In this document: piece after piece, positions 37,135-45,591 of the stretch
How positions within the stretch are numbered: position 1 is the first letter of the stretch
Layout: the number at the start of each line of letters is the position of its first letter
Origin: Streptomyces kaniharaensis
GTDB taxonomy: Bacteria; Actinomycetota; Actinomycetes; Streptomycetales; Streptomycetaceae
NCBI RefSeq assembly: GCF_009569385.1
Contig: NZ_WBOF01000005.1
Span: forward strand, 62,001 to 126,000
Direction of reading: 5' to 3'
Length of the DNA stretch: 64,000 nt
The notes under the pieces: model-generated
The model's database searches: none
Told to the model about the DNA's origin: nothing
What the model saw: the letters and a program-made list of their open reading frames with translations, nothing else
Position numbers and translations under genes: made by a program

Positions 37135-37962
37135 TCAGGCGACCTCCGCCCCGTAGCGCGCCCGGTCGAAACGGCCTGCGGCCAGGTCCTCGTCGGTGAT
37201 CCAGACCGAGACGTTGACGAGTTCGCCCCAGCTCGCGTCCGCGGCCGAGCCCTCGACCTGCAGTAGTGGCCGGTGCCCGTCGGGCCGGGTGGTGTTGTGG
37301 CTGTCGCACCACCCCAGGAGCCGGATGTCGGCGCCGCCAAGGTGCTCGTGGCAGGTGTCCGAGACGTCCATGGCGTCCCGGTAGTCACCGGCGAGGGCGT
37401 CCACCAGCTCGTCGTCCAAGTACGAGGGCGCGGACAGGGCCCAGCGCGCCCACACCGGCCGGCCGGGCAGCGGTTTCCCGCCGTCCGGGTCCGGCGGGGC
37501 CGGACGCTCCGGTGTGCCGGACGGGAAGTGCAGCACGGAGCAGCTCTCCTTGCGGGGATCGACGGGGAAGGAGTCGTGGAAGAACAGCAGCAGTCCGTGA
37601 GCTGGCAGCGGCCACGGCGTTGCGCTCCGCCCTGCCTGGAAAGCCTCTGCCAGCCGGGCGCAGTCGAGTTGGGCGAGCAGTTCCATCGGGTGGCCGTCGC
37701 CCTCGGGCCAGTCGATGCCTGCGGGCAGCGCGGCGCATCCGCCGGTGTGCCCGACCGGCGTCCAGCCGATCGTGTCCTCGGGGACGTCCGGGCGTAGCTC
37801 CAGTGAGGGCCGCAGTAGTTCGGCGACCTGGGTGGCGCGTTCTGCGCCGATCTGCTCCCGCAGGGCCGCGTACAGCCCGTACGGCATCGGCAGGGCGACG
37901 GGGCCCGCCAGGTCGGCGTCGTTCCCGGGTTCGTACGGGGTCCATGCGTAGGTGTCGGGCAT
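37135..37962 (-). CDS. YwqG-like (DUF1963) protein
   Basis: A 275-residue protein with LPMPYGLYAALREQIGAE, GCAALPAGIDWPEGDGHPME, LLAQLDCARLAEAF, HGLLLFFHDSFP and HLGGADIRLLGWCDS, matching the YwqG/DUF1963 family (function unknown, sometimes linked to polymorphic-toxin immunity-like sets). Soluble, no signal. The ATG at 37962 is the first Met. It is flanked by the micropeptide terminator and a divergent secreted-protein gene. Confidence 0.78.
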   Translation of the reverse strand: MPDTYAWTPYEPGNDADLAGPVALPMPYGLYAALREQIGAERATQVAELLRPSLELRPDVPEDTIGWTPVGHTGGCAALPAGIDWPEGDGHPMELLAQLDCARLAEAFQAGRSATPWPLPAHGLLLFFHDSFPVDPRKESCSVLHFPSGTPERPAPPDPDGGKPLPGRPVWARWALSAPSYLDDELVDALAGDYRDAMDVSDTCHEHLGGADIRLLGWCDSHNTTRPDGHRPLLQVEGSAADASWGELVNVSVWITDEDLAAGRFDRARYGAEVA

Positions 37963-38060
37963 GCGTCGATCCTTCCAGCTGGATCCGGCAGGACGCGTTG
38001 CCAGTGGCCCTTGATCTCCTTGCGTACACGATTCGTCACGCTGCGGATTCGGAGGATCCC

Positions 38061-38519
38061 ATGCGCATCACCCGTCGTACCCTCATCGCCGCCGTGCCGG
38101 CCCTGGCCCTCACGGTCATCGGTCTCACCCCCGCCCACGCCACCACCATCCAGGCCGGCGACTACGTCTGCGTCGGCTCGGCGCCCGCTCCTCGGGTCGT
38201 CAACAACAGCATCGAGTGGTACGCCGAGGTCACCTGCGACGGTGACGGCTACGGCCCGAAGTGGCTCGATGCCTCGCTGGAGCGGGCGAACTGTGACGGC
38301 GACTTCTGCACGTTCTCCCGCGTCAAGGGCCCGCTGCGCAGCAGCCCCAGCGAGGACTTCACCCGGGTGAGCCGGGTGGCCGACAACGCGCAGTGCCGGG
38401 CGGCGGAGCCGCCGAGGATCGCCAAGGGCAAGTTCCGGGTGTCCGCGGACATCTACAGCGACGGCGGCGCGAAGCACGAGACCGGCTTGTCCGAGGTCTC
38501 CGAGCTGCCCTGCGCCTGA
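38061..38519 (+). CDS. Small secreted protein, 152 residues
   Basis: ATG 38061 with GGAGG about 8 bp upstream. The signal peptide MRITRRTLIAAVPALALTVI ends after TPAHA. The mature protein of about 125 residues has six Cys (DYVCVGS, VTCDGDGYG, NCDGDFCTF, AQCRAAE, LPCA), suggesting disulfides outside the cell. Function unknown. A strong hairpin follows its stop. Confidence 0.78.
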   Translation: MRITRRTLIAAVPALALTVIGLTPAHATTIQAGDYVCVGSAPAPRVVNNSIEWYAEVTCDGDGYGPKWLDASLERANCDGDFCTFSRVKGPLRSSPSEDFTRVSRVADNAQCRAAEPPRIAKGKFRVSADIYSDGGAKHETGLSEVSELPCA

Positions 38520-38527
38520 CCGGCTGA

Positions 38528-38563
38528 CGGGCCGGAGCGGCTGCGCGCGCCGCTCCGGCCCGT
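38528..38563 (+). terminator. Hairpin between two rightward genes
   Basis: ACGGGCCGGAGCGG (38528-38541) pairs with CCGCTCCGGCCCGT (38550-38563), a 14-bp perfect stem with an 8-nt GC loop, 9 bp after the secreted-protein stop. No T-tract; it probably terminates that transcript. Confidence 0.75.
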
Positions 38564-38579
38564 CCTCTACGGTCGCAGG

Positions 38580-39311
38580 ATGACCGATCGGCCCGTAGTC
38601 ATCCGCCCTCCCGAGACCCTCCTGGAGGAGCCCGGGAAGCGGCTGTCCCATGGGGGCATCCTCGACACGTCGGCGGGGCTGTTCACCGTGCTCGTCTTCG
38701 AGTACCCGAGCCCGCCGGCGCACGCCGAATCCGTGCCGTCGTGGACCGTCTACCTGACCGAGCCCGGGACCCGCCACGCAGTGCTCGCGCTTCCCCGAAC
38801 CATGGCCGCCCCGGACCACAGCGTCCACTTCATCGCTTGCAGCTTCGGCACGGTGCCTGACCCGGCCCGACTGGTGATGGTCGTACAGCACCACGACCTT
38901 CCCCGGCTACAGACCGTCGATCTGCGTACGCCAGCGCCAGCCGGTCATGGGGCACTGTCCTGGCTCGCTGCTCCCGGGGCCCTGCGGGGGACTGGAACGG
39001 AACCCGCTCGGGTGTGGCACTGCGGGCTCCTCCGAACCCCCACGCTGGTCTTCACCCACCTGGAGGCCAACTCCACTGTTCCAGAGGCGCTCGCGACACC
39101 GGAGTGGGACCTCTCGCCGTACAGGAGCGAGGGAAACCCCAGGCCGCTGGCCGCCGACTTCACGCCCAGCCGGCTCCTCCACGGCACCTCGACCGGCAAC
39201 GACCAGTTCTCCAGCTACGACGCGATCTTCGACGCGCCGGAAACCGCCGCACCCTTCGCATGGACCTGTGCTCCACTCGGACTGTCCACCACACAACCAG
39301 CACAGGGGTAG
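38580..39311 (+). CDS. Hypothetical protein, 243 residues
   Basis: A soluble protein beginning MTDRPVVIRPPETLLEEPGK, with FEYPSPPAHAESVPSWTVYL and a C-terminal FSSYDAIFDAPETAAPFAWT. Good codon use throughout. No signal peptide or membrane segment. I do not recognise the family. It begins 17 bp after a terminator hairpin, so its own start signals must lie in or just after that hairpin, or it depends on readthrough. The 267-bp gap after it (39312-39578) shows no gene. Confidence 0.65.
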   Translation: MTDRPVVIRPPETLLEEPGKRLSHGGILDTSAGLFTVLVFEYPSPPAHAESVPSWTVYLTEPGTRHAVLALPRTMAAPDHSVHFIACSFGTVPDPARLVMVVQHHDLPRLQTVDLRTPAPAGHGALSWLAAPGALRGTGTEPARVWHCGLLRTPTLVFTHLEANSTVPEALATPEWDLSPYRSEGNPRPLAADFTPSRLLHGTSTGNDQFSSYDAIFDAPETAAPFAWTCAPLGLSTTQPAQG

Positions 39312-39578
39312 ACCGCAGACACGGCGGCGAACACGCACCCCGCGGCGCGTAGACGGGCCCCGCCTGTGGTTGTGGAGGCAGCGATCGAAGCGACCAAGCT
39401 TCGGATGTGCCGGAGGAGTTGGCTCCGGCCGGTTGGTAGCGGCGGGTTGGCGCGGGAAGCCAATCGGATCGGACCGGCACACAGGATCCTCCGCGAGGCC
39501 CCTGCGGCAGGCGACCCGCTGGCACGACCGCGGCTGGGCAGCCGCCGCCCGTGGTAGACGCCTGCCCGACCGCCAAGC

Positions 39579-39905
39579 CTACGCGCCGTGCGACGCCGCC
39601 GGGTCCTCGACCGGATCGTTGACGTGCTTGAGCTGACTGCGGGCCTCCACACGGTCCTCGGCGGGCAGCCTCCCCCAGAATTCGTCGGCCCACACCGCGT
39701 GAGAGGCCTGCCGCTCGGCTTCCTCCAGACGGGCGGACTCGGCCAGCTGCTCCTCGCTGAGCCCCTGACGGGCGCGCTCCAGGTCTCCGCCCCACAACGG
39801 CAGCGACGCCAGGAACTCCCGGCGCTCGGCTTGTACGGCGGCCAGCTTCTCCTGCGCGCGCTTCAGGTCGTCGGAGAACTTGAAGGTCTTCTGCTGCTTA
39901 CCCAC
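39579..39905 (-). CDS. Small coiled-coil-like hypothetical protein
   Basis: The GTG start at 39905 is favoured over TTG 39911 because TACGAT, a -10 box, lies 6 bp upstream (TACGATTTGCTC then GTG), the leaderless arrangement. The 108-residue product starts VGKQQKTFKFSDDLKRAQEK and is almost entirely helical and charged (GLSEEQLAESARLEEAERQA), suggesting a coiled coil or regulator-interacting peptide. The 335-bp gap upstream (39906-40240) holds no clear gene. Confidence 0.62.
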   Translation of the reverse strand: MGKQQKTFKFSDDLKRAQEKLAAVQAERREFLASLPLWGGDLERARQGLSEEQLAESARLEEAERQASHAVWADEFWGRLPAEDRVEARSQLKHVNDPVEDPAASHGA

Positions 39906-40240
39906 GAGCAAATCGTACGCACAATCGAACGAACGCCTCGCTGCGCCCCGCCGTCGCCTGGACGACCTCCCTGCTCAAGCCCCTGGCTGTCAGCCGAGCG
40001 GCGCCTCGTGGCCGGAGCGGGCGGCCTTGTCTCGGCCGCCGTTGCCCCCTTCACCCGCAGCTGCCAGACGCGGGGGTCCTCCGGCCTGGGTTCCGCATCC
40101 CATCGGTACCCTCGGACCGTGCCGACCGGCACGTAGCGACGCCAGGCCTCCTCGGCGAGGGCACTGCGGGCGGGACGGACGACCTGCTTCGCCCTGCGGT
40201 CGGCTCGGCAGCCGCACGGCGCGGTTCGATGTCGGAGCGG

Positions 40241-41188
40241 CTACCGATAGCGGGGCTTCTTCGCCTCCTGGTAGTCCTCACGTTGACGGACCGTGGCCTG
40301 TTCGGGGATCACGCCCAAGGCGACGACGGGGTCGGTGACCGTGTAGCTGATCCGGTACACCAGCGTCGTGGTGGCGCGGGCGAGCCAGCGTTCGGCTCCG
40401 GAGCGGGGCGGCATCGGGCCGAAGGCCGCGGTGAACCAGACCGGCAGGAGAGCGGTGCCGGCGACGGCCTCGCTGATGCGGGTCCGGGCCAGGTCCGTCA
40501 GCTGGCGCAGCGCGTCCTTGCCGACGGCGACGGCTTCGGCGAGGTCCTGGTCGAGCTTCTCGTCGCGCTGCAGGGCGGTGCGGGCCGCGGCGGCGTCCGC
40601 CCGCTGGCGCGCGAACAGCGACGTGTCCAGACGGGTGCGGGCTGTTCGGTAGCGTCCGGCGGCCTGCTCGAAGGCCTTCGTTCCGTGCCCGGCCGTGGCC
40701 AGGACCGCTGTGGCGGCCAGGACTTCGGCCAGGGCCTGGTCCCGGGCAGCGGCCGTCTGCTCGAAGGCCCGCACTTTTGCTTCCAGTCGCGCGCGGTCGA
40801 CGGAGCTGAGCAGCCGGGCCTCGGCGGCACGGCCGGCCGTGACCTGCTTGACCAGCCGGTTGATCCTGGGGTTGCGGGCGCCCAGGTCCACCACGGGATC
40901 ACCGGCCTCTGCCCGGGCGCGCCGCTCCAGCCAGGCCACCCGCTTGGCCATGTCCGCGACGTCGCTCTCCAGGTCGGAGATGCTGTCCTCCACTTCGGAG
41001 ATGTCGCTCCGGCGCTGTTCCACCGAGGCCTCGACGTCGTCCAGGCGGCTTCCGAGGCTGCTCTCCGCGCTCTCCAGGTCCTCGCGTAGGCTGCGCAGCC
41101 CCGACTCGGTCCCGTCGAGCGCGCTGACGGATTTCTGGAGCTGCTGGACGGTGCGCCGTAGGTTGTCGACGTCGTACGGGGTGCTCAC
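40241..41188 (-). CDS. Coiled-coil protein, 315 residues
   Basis: The GTG start at 41188 overlaps the upstream stop. The first 110 residues form a long coiled coil (VQQLQKSVSALDGTESGLRS, DLESDVADMAKRVAWLERRA). The second half is helical, Ala/Arg-rich and ends with a Lys/Arg-rich tail. A short hydrophobic patch (TALLPVWFTAAFGPMP) could touch the membrane. It forms a two-gene operon with the membrane protein upstream, so a structural or scaffolding role at the membrane is plausible. Function unknown. Confidence 0.72.
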   Translation of the reverse strand: MSTPYDVDNLRRTVQQLQKSVSALDGTESGLRSLREDLESAESSLGSRLDDVEASVEQRRSDISEVEDSISDLESDVADMAKRVAWLERRARAEAGDPVVDLGARNPRINRLVKQVTAGRAAEARLLSSVDRARLEAKVRAFEQTAAARDQALAEVLAATAVLATAGHGTKAFEQAAGRYRTARTRLDTSLFARQRADAAAARTALQRDEKLDQDLAEAVAVGKDALRQLTDLARTRISEAVAGTALLPVWFTAAFGPMPPRSGAERWLARATTTLVYRISYTVTDPVVALGVIPEQATVRQREDYQEAKKPRYR

Positions 41189-41733
41189 TTCCGGTTTCCT
41201 TTCGCCGTGCTGGCGGCGGGCTCGTCGGGCAGGCCCAGGAAGAAAGCCACCGCCGCGCACACGGCTGCCGCGGTCAGGAACCAGGCGCTCAGCACTTCGA
41301 AGGCCACCGCGCTCAGCATCAGCGCGCTCACCGCGGCCAGGACCGCGCTGGCGCGGCGGCCCCTGTGCGGGCGGCCGGCCCGTACCGGCTGCACCTTCCA
41401 CCCCGCTGTCAGGCCCGCCAGCAGCAGGGGGAGCAGCAGGATCAGCCAGCCCCAGGCGATCCAGCCGGGGATCACCGCGGCCGCGGTCAGGCCGGTGAGG
41501 GTGGTGTAGCCGCGTGAGACCCACAGCACCAGAACCTCGGTGGTCCGCCGTGCGGGGGCTTCCCGCAGCTCGGGGATCCGGCTGGCGTGGTCGAGGAGGG
41601 CATCGGTGGCAGTTAGCAGGGCCGCCAGCGTCTCGTCGAAGCCCGGGCTGCCGGGCTCAGCTGTCTCGACGGCACCGCGTTGCTGGGCAACGTGGTGCTG
41701 CAGCTGGGTGAACCGTGCGGTGACCGATTGCAC
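41185..41733 (-). CDS. Membrane protein, 182 residues
   Basis: An N-terminal helical cytoplasmic part of about 65 residues (QLQHHVAQQRGAVETAEPG) is followed by four membrane segments in two hairpins: VLWVSRGYTTLTGLTAAAVI, PGWIAWGWLILLLPLLLAGL, then AVLAAVSALMLSAVAFEVLS and FLTAAAVCAAVAFFLG. It overlaps the downstream coiled-coil gene by 4 bp (GTGA). I see no transporter motif. Confidence 0.72.
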   Translation of the reverse strand: MQSVTARFTQLQHHVAQQRGAVETAEPGSPGFDETLAALLTATDALLDHASRIPELREAPARRTTEVLVLWVSRGYTTLTGLTAAAVIPGWIAWGWLILLLPLLLAGLTAGWKVQPVRAGRPHRGRRASAVLAAVSALMLSAVAFEVLSAWFLTAAAVCAAVAFFLGLPDEPAASTAKGNRK

Positions 41734-41928
41734 CGTGTCCCCTCCTCCGCTTCGGGACGACCGCCGGTCGTCGACGCGAGGGTAGCGGTGTACACGGACG
41801 GCTTGAGGCCGATTCCGGAAAGTGACCGATTCGGGGTGGGTGCCGTTGGCGCGGCCCTACGATGTGGGCGCCGAGCGGCAGTAGTGGGCCGCCTGGCCAT
41901 AGGTCAACTGCGAGGAGAACAAGGGCCG

Positions 41929-42501
41929 ATGGGACGCATCAAGCAGCACCACCCGAGGCGTCGGGCACCGAGGGCCGTCATCCCTGGTCCGGCTGAGGCG
42001 GGCAGTCCCGTCGTGGACGAGGGGTTCCACTGCCTGCACCCCGAGCTCGCTGGCTGGAACATGGAGCGCTGGCTGCTCGCACCCGGTGACGGCGACCCTG
42101 ACTTCGGGCAGTTCGCTGCCACCGAGCTCCAGGAGCACCTCGATACGTCCTCGCATGTCACCCCCGCACGGGCGGAGGCACTGCGGGCCGGTACCGTGAC
42201 GGTGCACTACTTCCTTCGCACCGTCTTCGACGGGGACACCGGCCTGTCCTACTGCCAGGGCGTGGTCTACAGCCCGGCGACGGGCTGGATCGCCGTCGAG
42301 CGGCCGTGGGAGGAACAGGACGAGGACGACACCTCGGTTCCCGACGCCCGCGCCTGGAGCGCGCCTGCCCTGGACCAGCTGCTGGCCGCGCTGGGGGAAG
42401 AGATGCCCGAGCTGCGGGCCTCCGTGGATGTCGACGGCGACGAGGGCGCCCTCCTCAGCCTCCATCTGCGGGAAGCGCTGACCGCTGCCGGACGGGCCTG
42501 A
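41929..42501 (+). CDS. Hypothetical protein, 190 residues
   Basis: ATG 41929 preceded by GGAG and AGGG. A basic N-terminus (MGRIKQHHPRRRAPRAV) is followed by an acidic soluble domain: GFHCLHPELAGWNMERWLLA, HYFLRTVFDGDTGLSYCQGV, then EEQDEDDTSVPDARAWSAPA. No recognised motif. It stands alone and is divergent from the membrane/coiled-coil pair. Confidence 0.65.
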   Translation: MGRIKQHHPRRRAPRAVIPGPAEAGSPVVDEGFHCLHPELAGWNMERWLLAPGDGDPDFGQFAATELQEHLDTSSHVTPARAEALRAGTVTVHYFLRTVFDGDTGLSYCQGVVYSPATGWIAVERPWEEQDEDDTSVPDARAWSAPALDQLLAALGEEMPELRASVDVDGDEGALLSLHLREALTAAGRA

Positions 42502-42660
42502 GCACGGCACTCCACGGGGACGCGTGTGTACTATCCTCCGACGCGCCTGGTGCCCGGCCGTGTCACGTCACCTCCGCCGGAGGGCGAGCCACCGCGAAAG
42601 CGCTGGAACCGTGGTGACATCGGGTCGAAAAGGCCTTGTCGTCGAACGTGGAGTGGTCGA

Positions 42661-43452
42661 ATGCCATCACCGGGGCGCCGCAAGGCCCTCCTCGCCGTGT
42701 GTGCCGTCGTCGCGTTCGCGGCTCTGTCCGCGGCGGTGCGCTACGCTGCGGACCGCGAGACCGGCGCTGACGCAGGGCTGTTCAGCCAGGTGCTCGTCAG
42801 CGCCGACGGCCGCACCCTCACGACACCGGTCATGTGGACACCGTGCCAGGAGGCCGAACCGCGGCTGTTCGCGCGCGAGACGTCGCAGGCGGTCGCCGCG
42901 GATCTGAAGGCCGGGAACACGGTGGACCTGACCCACGAGTGCCCCTCGGCGGGCCGACTGGTCAGTTTCACGCTCCACGCGCCTCTGGGGACCAGACAGC
43001 TGTCGGAGGCCAACACGGGAAAGCCCTTCGTCCCGTTCCCCGCTGCCCGGCTCGCCGACGTTGGCTACCTCCCCCCGGGCTTCACGGCGACACCGGACGT
43101 CCCCATGGTCTTCGGTTCCGTGGCCGGACCGTGGACGCCAAATCCATACAACCGCAGCGACACCGTGCCCTCCTGGACCCGCTACTACGCGACCGCCGGC
43201 AGGCCCGCGTTGAGCATCACCCAAGTCCTCCCCGCGGCCGGCGCCCAGGACCCGGCATCGGGCACGCACGCCGGTGCACCAATGTCCGTCAACGGCCACA
43301 ACGCGTCCCTCGTGTGCGACACGGATTCCGAACGCGCCCTCACCTGGTCCGACGGCGTCAGCACGTTCACCGTGGTGAGCTTCGACCCGCAACACGCGGC
43401 GCTGTCGCCCGACGAGCTCCTTCGGGTGGCCGACAGCCTGCGGAACCCCTGA
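42661..43452 (+). CDS. Membrane-anchored extracytoplasmic protein, 263 residues
   Basis: One N-terminal membrane segment (RKALLAVCAVVAFAALSAAV) is followed by an extracytoplasmic domain. VGYLPPGFTATPDVPMVFGS and the end FDPQHAALSPDELLRVADSL resemble the DUF4367-type domain of anti-sigma-like or lipoprotein-carrier-like proteins. No helix-turn-helix. The ATG at 42661 is the first good start; the 159-bp upstream gap shows no gene. Function unknown. Confidence 0.66.
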   Translation: MPSPGRRKALLAVCAVVAFAALSAAVRYAADRETGADAGLFSQVLVSADGRTLTTPVMWTPCQEAEPRLFARETSQAVAADLKAGNTVDLTHECPSAGRLVSFTLHAPLGTRQLSEANTGKPFVPFPAARLADVGYLPPGFTATPDVPMVFGSVAGPWTPNPYNRSDTVPSWTRYYATAGRPALSITQVLPAAGAQDPASGTHAGAPMSVNGHNASLVCDTDSERALTWSDGVSTFTVVSFDPQHAALSPDELLRVADSLRNP

Positions 43453-43513
43453 GGAGCACGCGCGCCCCGCGTCCGTCCTCGAACGGCGGCCCGGGCTGCG
43501 GCAGGGTGGGGCA

Positions 43514-43900
43514 ATGAGCGAGCCGACCGCACCGCCGCACCGAACGCTGATTGTGCTGCGCCACGCGAAGTCCGCGTGGCCGCCGGACGTCCCGGACTGG
43601 GAACGGCCGCTGGGCCCGCGAGGACGACGCGACGCGCCCGAGGCCGGACGGTGGCTGCGCAGACGGGGCCTGGTGCCGGACACCGTGGTGTGCTCGCCGG
43701 CGCGGCGGGCGCGCGAGACGTGGGAACTGGCGGGCGCCGAGCTGCCGGGGACGCCTTCGGCGGCCTCCGGACCGCGGTGTACGGCGCCGACGCCGACGGC
43801 CTCGTCCATGTGCTGCGCGAACAGGGCCGCTGCGCGACGACCGTCCTCCTGGTCGGCCACAACCCGGCGCTGGAGGAGCTGATTCTCGCCCTGGCTGCGG
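43514..43900 (+). pseudogene. SixA-like histidine phosphatase, frameshifted and 3'-truncated
   Basis: Starts MSEPTAPPHRTLIVLRHAKS with the catalytic RH motif, then WERPLGPRGRRDAPEAGRWL and DTVVCSPARRARETWELAG as in SixA phosphohistidine phosphatases. At about 43753 the frame breaks. Adding one G to the GGGG run lets it continue LRTAVYGADADGLVHVLREQ, then VLLVGHNPALEELILALA with the second catalytic His. The normal C-terminus is then missing; sequence after about 43900 is unrelated. The gene is therefore doubly broken, and the frameshift alone may be a sequencing artefact. Confidence 0.7.
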
Positions 43901-43915
43901 TGGCGCAGCTGGTTG

Positions 43916-45136
43916 AGGACCATCGTCCGGGCGTTGTACGGGATGCCGCCGTGCCGGGTGAGGGCGGCGGTCAGCGGGGCGGGGTTGGCCTGGGTGATTC
44001 AGACATTGGGGTGGATGTTCTGCGGCGGCCCGGAGTTGATCGGGCGTGGGGGCAGCGACCGGAGCGACCGAAGGTCCGGAGGTGCTCGATGCGGTGGCTC
44101 CTGCCCGGTGGGTGACCGTGTGCGGGCGCGGGGGAGCGTGGTGAGTATGGATACCGGTTACCCGGCGCCGTGACGGCGGCGAGCGCGGCCGCGGATCGGG
44201 AGGTCGTGCCGTCGTCCTGCGGATACCGGAGGTCCCGTGCGGGCTGGTGCGGTTGCCCGGCCGCGCGTCCCGCCGGCCGAGCTGGGTGTCGGCGTCGGCA
44301 CGCGGTCCCGGGTCACGTCTTTCCGGGGACAGAGCGGGTTGTTCTGGGGTCGAGGAAGGGTGCGCCCGCAGCCGACCCGGCGAGACGTCGGCTGGGCCCG
44401 GCCGCCGCCCGATGGGATCGTTCGGGCGCTTCGACGTCCGCTTCGCGTCTTCACCCGGGATGACGGCCGTCGGCCCGGCGTGCGCGGGCCGGCGGGTTCA
44501 CCGGATGGGGTGTGCCACTGCGTCGTCCTGGACTTGGACCAGGTTCGGCTCTGCCCGGGTGGCCGCCCGTGGCGACGGGACCACGAGTGGCGTGGCTTCG
44601 TGGGAAACACGTGGGGGTGGGCGTCCCGCGTCGGTAGTCGACCGGGCGTCCAGGCCGTGATCACGCGGGTTGCCCCCGCTGGCCGGTGGTCGGATCTGAC
44701 AGAACGCGGGTGCGGATTGTCGGGTTGGGCAACACCGAGCGCTTCCGGCACCCGGATCCGATGATTCTCGGTATCTGGCCTGGTCGGGGCGCCCTGGGGC
44801 AGCTGGAGCGCTTCTGGCTGACCTGGATGGTGGTGTTCTGGGGGCTCCGGCGGCCGCCTGGAACGCGGGCCGAACCCGGCCTCAGCGACCGGTCTAGGCG
44901 GCATATGACAAATGCGGGTTGCCACTTGATCACATGGGATCGATGGGATCACGGGTACAGCCGTCGGCCTTTGTAGATATGAGGACCAGCCGCATTTCTG
45001 CCTGGATCCGCTCCCACTGTGAGCGGCCGTCAGGTTACTGTCCGACACAAACGAAGAGGGCCCCGGGGTTAAAGGTTGGTCGCCAGTCCGCCGGGGTCCC
45101 TACTCGCTAACCATCTCTCAGCCCTGGAGGAGCCTC
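43916..45136. other. 1.2-kb noncoding or decayed region
   Basis: No frame has coherent codon use on either strand. The left part (about 44030-44250) is a diverged copy of sequence around 49410-49600. The right part is less GC-rich and contains GATCACATGGGATCGATGGGATCAC-like direct repeats near 44930 and a possible leader hairpin (AGGGCCCCGG against CCGGGGTCCCT, about 45058-45102) before the next gene. This looks like recombination scar tissue. Confidence 0.55.
44030..44250. repeat. Diverged duplicate of the 49.4-49.6 kb segment
   Basis: CCCGGAGTTGATC, GGGGGCAGCGACCG, GTGTGCGGG(C/T)GCGGGGGAG and GCCGTGACGG(C/T)GGCGAGCGCGG occur in the same order in both places. In the other copy this is the 3' end and downstream flank of the 748-residue DNA-binding gene, so the copy here is the leftover tail of a deleted or rearranged paralogue. 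Confidence 0.6.
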
Positions 45137-45442
45137 GTGCGGCTGCCCGCCCTGGGCCGCTTCCGGCGTGTCGGAGCGCGCCGGATCGGTCATTCCGAAA
45201 CTACCATTTCCGCCCGTCGCCGGGGTCAAACGCGCAGCAGGCGGTCCTCCGGCGTTGACCTGGCGGTCAACCAGCAGTTCGTGGCCTTCGTCGCCGCGCT
45301 GGTGCTCCCGATCGTGCTCATCGCGACGGGCCCGGGACCGGACCCCGGGGACGGTTCGCTGCGCCTGATCGCCGCCCTGGTGTGGGCTCTCACCAGCGCC
45401 AGCGATAGCGGTGACCGCAAGCGGCCCCGTCGCAGGATCTAG
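45137..45442 (+). CDS. Small membrane protein, 101 residues
   Basis: GTG 45137 with GGAGG 6-7 bp upstream. A basic N-terminus (MRLPALGRFRRVGARRIGHS) is followed by a membrane segment (QQFVAFVAALVLPIVLIATG) and a second hydrophobic stretch (LRLIAALVWALTSA), ending in a basic tail. Function unknown. It precedes the helix-turn-helix gene by 150 bp. Confidence 0.62.
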   Translation: MRLPALGRFRRVGARRIGHSETTISARRRGQTRSRRSSGVDLAVNQQFVAFVAALVLPIVLIATGPGPDPGDGSLRLIAALVWALTSASDSGDRKRPRRRI

Positions 45443-45591
45443 CGGTGGTGCGGCGAGGTGGCAGCGGGAACCCGTTCCCCTCGTCACCGCGCCGCACGGA
45501 TTTCCCCTCCGGAGGCCGGACGAGCGGCCCGCCTCCGGGGCGACGTCCCTTCCCCGTCACCGGTCCCGGGCAGCCCCGGACCGGCATCGGC

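Noticed and set aside
39863..40132. Leftward 89-residue frame upstream of the coiled-coil gene
   Set aside because: It overlaps the leaderless promoter of the 39579-39905 gene and has weak codon bias in its second half.
44158..45048. A 296-residue leftward frame in the 1.2-kb empty region
   Set aside because: His/Pro/Arg-rich with no recognisable structure; it is an antisense frame of duplicated remnant sequence.
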